A DNA stretch of 9,248 nt from Sandaracinaceae bacterium (lineage in GTDB: Bacteria; Myxococcota_A; Polyangia; Polyangiales; Houyiibacteriaceae): assembly GCA_012514415.1 (NCBI GenBank), contig JAAZAH010000019.1:1-9248 (forward strand), read 5' to 3'. Of the stretch, positions 6,676-9,248 are shown piece by piece (position 1 is the first letter of the stretch; each line of letters begins with the position of its first letter). The position numbers and the translations under genes are program-made. The notes below the pieces were generated by a model that saw only the letters and a program-made list of their open reading frames with translations, had not been told where the DNA came from and made no database searches.

Positions 6676-7266
6676 ATGCATGCTATCGCTCGACTTCGAT
6701 CGCTATTGAGCGCTTATCGCGAGGCCCACCCTTCCGAAAGAGAGACCGTTTTAGGCTTTGAGCGCCTCCTTGATCGTGGAGGCGCGATTTTTTCGCGTTC
6801 GAACTTCAACCCCGGGCATCTGACGGCGAGCGCGCTGATCGTGGATCACGAGCAGCGAAGGCTCGGGCTCATCCGTCATAAAAAAATTGGCCTTTGGCTC
6901 CAGCCCGGCGGGCATTTCGAGGTCGCGACCCCGGATCGCGGCGGTGAATTCGAGGAGCCCATCGAGGCCGCTCTACGCGAAGCGAGGGAAGAGACGGGCC
7001 TTCACACGCTAAAGCCTTGGGGTGAAGCGCTTTTCGACATCGACATCCATACCATCGCCGCCCACGCCAACGAGCCCGCTCATCTTCACCACGACCTCCG
7101 CTTTGTGTTCACCTCTGAGGCGGGCGCCCAAATCGTGATCGAGCAGCGCGAGGTGAGCGATTTTGCCTTCGTCGATTTCGATCAGATCCTCGACGGACGT
7201 TTTATGGGCGAGACCGATGCTTCCGTTCGTCGGGCCGCGCGAAAATTGCGTGAGGCTTTTCGATGA
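6676..7266 (+). CDS. Nudix hydrolase with an expanded Nudix box
   Basis: 196-residue cytosolic protein expected to cleave a nucleoside-diphosphate-linked substrate with Mg2+ or Mn2+. The Nudix motif is present: LWLQPGGHFE (73-82) leads to REAREETGL (101-109), keeping the metal-binding REXXEE core (R101, E102, E105, E106). Between Gly79 and the conserved Glu93 lie 13 residues instead of the usual 5, an insertion of about eight residues (within 83-92, Gly/Asp-rich). The N-terminal 45 residues are helical and precede the first strand (HLTASALIVD). HLHHDLRFVF at about 138-147 resembles the substrate-side strand of homologues. ATG 6676 is the first sensible start; its ribosome binding site is weak. 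The 145-bp gap before it (6531-6675) has no clear promoter or terminator. The stop overlaps the next start by ATGA, so the two genes are probably co-translated. Exact substrate unknown. Confidence 0.88.
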   Translation: MHAIARLRSLLSAYREAHPSERETVLGFERLLDRGGAIFSRSNFNPGHLTASALIVDHEQRRLGLIRHKKIGLWLQPGGHFEVATPDRGGEFEEPIEAALREAREETGLHTLKPWGEALFDIDIHTIAAHANEPAHLHHDLRFVFTSEAGAQIVIEQREVSDFAFVDFDQILDGRFMGETDASVRRAARKLREAFR

Positions 7267-8285
7267 GTTTTGAACGAATCACCATCGAGTCCGAGGTGCG
7301 GCTTTCGGCGCTGACGATGGGAGAAGGGCCGCTGATTCTCTGTGCGCATGGCTTCCCAGGGCTCTCGCTTTGCTATGAGGCGCAGCTCAAGACATTCGCG
7401 AGCGCTGGCTATCGCGTCGTCGCGCCCGATATGCGTGGTTACGGCCGCTCTGAGCGCCCGCGCCAAGTCGAGGCTTATGAAGCGCGCCGCATCTCAGACG
7501 ATATTCTCGCGATTCTCGATCACTTCGGCGAAGAGACTGCCGTCCTCATCGGACACGATTTCGGTGCACGGGCCATCTTCGGGTTCGCGCTTCATCACCC
7601 ATCGCGAGCGCGCGCCCTCATCAGCCTCGGCGTGCCTTACGGCGCACAATTTCATGGCGCCCAGGCCAAGGAAGAAAGCGCTTCAGGCAAAGGAAGGCGC
7701 CGCCTCCCCTCGGAGGTCTTCCGCTCCATCGCCGAAAAGCATTTCTTCCACATGCATTATTTTCAGGAAAGAGGGAGGGCGGAGCGGGATCTCGCAAAGG
7801 CGCCCGGTGACTTTCTCGCGCGCCTTTATTTCGCTCTGAGCGCCCGAGGAAAGCTGCTCGATATGCGTCAATTCCCAAGCGACGGCACGTCCTATCTCGA
7901 CGTCCTCGCTCCGGCACCTTCACCCTTCGCCATCGACGGGCTCGACGAAGAAGCGCTCGGCCGCATCGTCGTGGAGTACACGAGCGTGGACGACTCCGAT
8001 CTCTTCTTTATCGGTGGCTTGAATGCGTATCGCGTCATGGATCTCGACGCCGTGAACGACGCCGAATACGCCATGGCGCCCTTGCCTCAGCCCGCTCTCT
8101 TCTTAGGAGGAGCGCGCGATCCAGTCCGCTCCATCCTCAACGAGCGCTCCATTGCCTCCATGCGCGATCGTCTCCCCGGCCTCGTCGCCATCGAGTGGAT
8201 CGAAGGCGCGGGGCATTTTGTGCACATCGAAAGGGCGGAGGCGGTGAACCGGGCAATCCTCGCCTTCTTGAACCAACTCCGCTGA
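7263..8285 (+). CDS. Alpha/beta hydrolase, epoxide hydrolase type
   Basis: 340-residue cytosolic enzyme that should open epoxides to diols through an ester intermediate. The oxyanion-hole motif HGFPG is at 29-33 and YGRS at 60-63. The nucleophile elbow GHDFGA (97-102) places Asp99 as nucleophile, which excludes ordinary Ser esterases. Cap-domain tyrosines that protonate the epoxide are visible at Tyr166 (in HYFQERGRAERDL) and Tyr256 (in GGLNAYR), both in wording characteristic of soluble epoxide hydrolases. The acid is Asp286 (GARDPV) and the base His318 (GAGHFVHIER). With both tyrosines and all three triad residues present, epoxide hydrolase is favoured over haloalkane or haloacetate dehalogenase. 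The ATG overlaps the Nudix stop (ATGA, 7263-7266). It converges on the DUF2237 gene, 27 bp away, with no obvious terminator between. Confidence 0.92.
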   Translation: MSFERITIESEVRLSALTMGEGPLILCAHGFPGLSLCYEAQLKTFASAGYRVVAPDMRGYGRSERPRQVEAYEARRISDDILAILDHFGEETAVLIGHDFGARAIFGFALHHPSRARALISLGVPYGAQFHGAQAKEESASGKGRRRLPSEVFRSIAEKHFFHMHYFQERGRAERDLAKAPGDFLARLYFALSARGKLLDMRQFPSDGTSYLDVLAPAPSPFAIDGLDEEALGRIVVEYTSVDDSDLFFIGGLNAYRVMDLDAVNDAEYAMAPLPQPALFLGGARDPVRSILNERSIASMRDRLPGLVAIEWIEGAGHFVHIERAEAVNRAILAFLNQLR

Positions 8286-8312
8286 AAGCCTCAGCCGCTC
8301 GCGAACGCGCCT

Positions 8313-8693
8313 TCAGTCGGCGGAGTGCGCCGCGAGCTCGGCGAGCGAGACGTAGGCAAGCGCAGCGCGGTGGGTCGATCGAAGGAAAACGCGCGGCGCC
8401 TTCCCCGCGTCGAGCGCCTCCCGATACCTCGGAGCCGAGAGGCACCATCGATCGCCCGGCTTGAGACCCGGAAACTTGAACTCGGGTCGCGGCGTCGAGA
8501 GATCGTTTCCGCGCGATTTCGAGAAGCGGAGGAACTCTTCGGTAATCTCCACGCAGACGGCATGCACACCGGCATTGAGCTCGCCCGTGTTGCAGCAACC
8601 ATCGCGATAGAATCCGGTCTTCGGATCGTGACTGCAGGGCTCGAGCTCATGCCCGAGCACGTTGATCGAAGGAAGGAGGCGCATCGCTCGCAT
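8313..8693 (-). CDS. DUF2237 family protein (function unknown)
   Basis: 126 residues, about the full length of the DUF2237 family (roughly 120). Family landmarks are all there: NVLGHELEPCS at 11-21, TGFYRDGCCNTG at 26-37, VCVEITEEFLRFSKSRGNDL at 46-65, TPRPEFKFPGLKPGDRWCL at 67-85. Five cysteines (20, 33, 34, 47, 84) sit in these conserved blocks, which hints at metal binding or redox chemistry; that is inference, as no activity is established to my knowledge. The start may be ATG 8693 or ATG 8684 (residue 4); neither has a clear ribosome binding site. It lies 66 bp downstream of uvrC on the same strand and may be carried on the uvrC transcript. Confidence 0.9.
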   Translation of the reverse strand: MRAMRLLPSINVLGHELEPCSHDPKTGFYRDGCCNTGELNAGVHAVCVEITEEFLRFSKSRGNDLSTPRPEFKFPGLKPGDRWCLSAPRYREALDAGKAPRVFLRSTHRAALAYVSLAELAAHSAD

Positions 8694-8722
8694 TTTATAG
8701 CCTGTTTCGGGCCCCGCGTCCT
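8694..8722 (-). promoter_or_regulatory. Tentative promoter upstream of the DUF2237 gene
   Basis: On the minus strand, TATAAA (8699-8694, 5 of 6) lies 17 bases after AGGACG (8722-8717, only 3 of 6). If used, transcription would start near 8687, past ATG 8693, and the message would begin almost at ATG 8684 with little or no leader. The weak -35 makes this a low-confidence call; readthrough from uvrC is the simpler alternative. Confidence 0.25.
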
Positions 8723-8759
8723 CCTTCGGACGATGATCGTTGTCATATGACGCTTGAAA

Positions 8760-9248
8760 TCAATGCCGAAAAGCGTTCTCGATGGCGTCCTCGACGCTCC
8801 CATCCGCCGCCCCGATGGCTTCGCGGATGGCATTGGCTTGTTTTGCGTTCGCTCCGGCCGCGATGAGCTCTGCGACACTCGCCTTGCGCACTTCTTCGAA
8901 CGAACCGAGCGCCATCAAGAGTCGCCGCTCGGTCTTCTCGCCGATCCCCTTGATATCGCGAAGCGAGCTCCGCAGGGTCATCCGCTTCCCTTCGTCGAGA
9001 CGTTTTTTATTCGCAAAGCGATGCGCTTCATTTCGGATGAGCGCGATGAGTCGAAGCGAAGGATGGGCATGGATCGGGATGGGGTTTTTCTGTCCCGGAA
9101 GGTAGACGCGATCGGGCTGTGCTTCACCGAGTGAAGAGACGCCCTCTTCGGCGATCGCGATGATGGGAAGATCCCCAAAGCCGTGGGCCTCGGCCGCCGC
9201 GAGTGCCAGCGCCAGTTGCCCCTTTCCGCCGTCGATGACGAGGAGATC
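8760..9248 (-). CDS. uvrC: UvrABC excision nuclease subunit C, C-terminal part (5' end outside window)
   Basis: The last 162 residues of UvrC; the frame is open at the window edge and ends in TGA at 8762-8760. UvrC makes the two incisions beside DNA lesions after loading by UvrA-UvrB. The segment begins inside the RNase H-like nuclease domain responsible for the 5' cut. DLLVIDGGKGQLALA opens it and holds one of the catalytic acidic residues, and IRNEAHRFANKKR carries the conserved His. It then enters the C-terminal helix-hairpin-helix region (SSLRDIKGIGEKTERRLLMA, then ASVAELIAAG), which binds DNA near the incision site. The N-terminal GIY-YIG nuclease and UVR motif are outside the window. 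Spacing and wording are those of a normal, intact UvrC end. The separate short frame starting at 8981 is simply an internal Met of this gene. Confidence 0.96.
   Translation of the reverse strand, partial: DLLVIDGGKGQLALALAAAEAHGFGDLPIIAIAEEGVSSLGEAQPDRVYLPGQKNPIPIHAHPSLRLIALIRNEAHRFANKKRLDEGKRMTLRSSLRDIKGIGEKTERRLLMALGSFEEVRKASVAELIAAGANAKQANAIREAIGAADGSVEDAIENAFRH

Noticed and set aside
6304..6681. Open frames on both strands across the histidine kinase end and the following gap
   Set aside because: No recognisable domain, overlap with the HATPase coding sequence, and shadow-like composition.
8742..8751. Perfect 10-base palindrome GTCATATGAC between uvrC and the DUF2237 gene
   Set aside because: About nine palindromes of this size are expected by chance in the window, and it lies inside a same-strand gap with no other operator features.

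Overview
The window looks like an ordinary stretch of chromosome from a GC-rich (about 60% by eye) Gram-negative bacterium. A transmembrane Hanks-type Ser/Thr kinase with an Asp/Ala/Pro-rich outer segment, a PilZ protein, a sensor histidine kinase without a neighbouring regulator, and a short Na/Pi cotransporter together suggest Myxococcota or the related Bradymonadales ('Deltaproteobacteria' in the old sense). This placement is inferred from gene style; there is no rRNA or other marker here. I see no transposase, integrase, phage gene, tRNA, rRNA or CRISPR array.

Layout, left to right. (1) 1-354, minus: an antibiotic-biosynthesis-monooxygenase/IsdG-like protein, cut at its C-terminus by the window edge. 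It is divergent from (2) 457-1881, plus: a type II NADH dehydrogenase. (3) 1999-2979, plus: a Na/Pi-cotransporter-family membrane protein without a PhoU domain. It converges, 5 bp apart, on (4) 2985-4502, minus: a transmembrane Ser/Thr protein kinase. (5) 4645-5124, plus: a PilZ (c-di-GMP-binding) protein, divergent from the kinase, with a good sigma70-like promoter between them. (6) 5298-6530, plus: a membrane sensor histidine kinase starting with TTG. (7) 6676-7266 and (8) 7263-8285, plus: a Nudix hydrolase overlapping an epoxide-hydrolase-type alpha/beta hydrolase by ATGA, so probably translationally coupled. (9) 8313-8693, minus: a DUF2237 protein lying downstream of (10) 8760-9248, minus: the C-terminal third or so of UvrC, whose 5' end is outside the window.

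How the genes relate. Genes 4-6 form a small signalling neighbourhood (phosphorylation, c-di-GMP, two-component sensing), but nothing in the sequence proves they share a pathway. Genes 7-8 are a plausible damaged-metabolite clean-up pair. Genes 2 and 3 are respiration and ion/phosphate transport. All gaps between genes are under 180 bp. I found no convincing undescribed multi-gene system. The points most worth a second look are the divergent kinase/PilZ promoter region, the expanded Nudix box with its coupled epoxide hydrolase, the outer part of the kinase, and an excess of the palindrome CGATCG.
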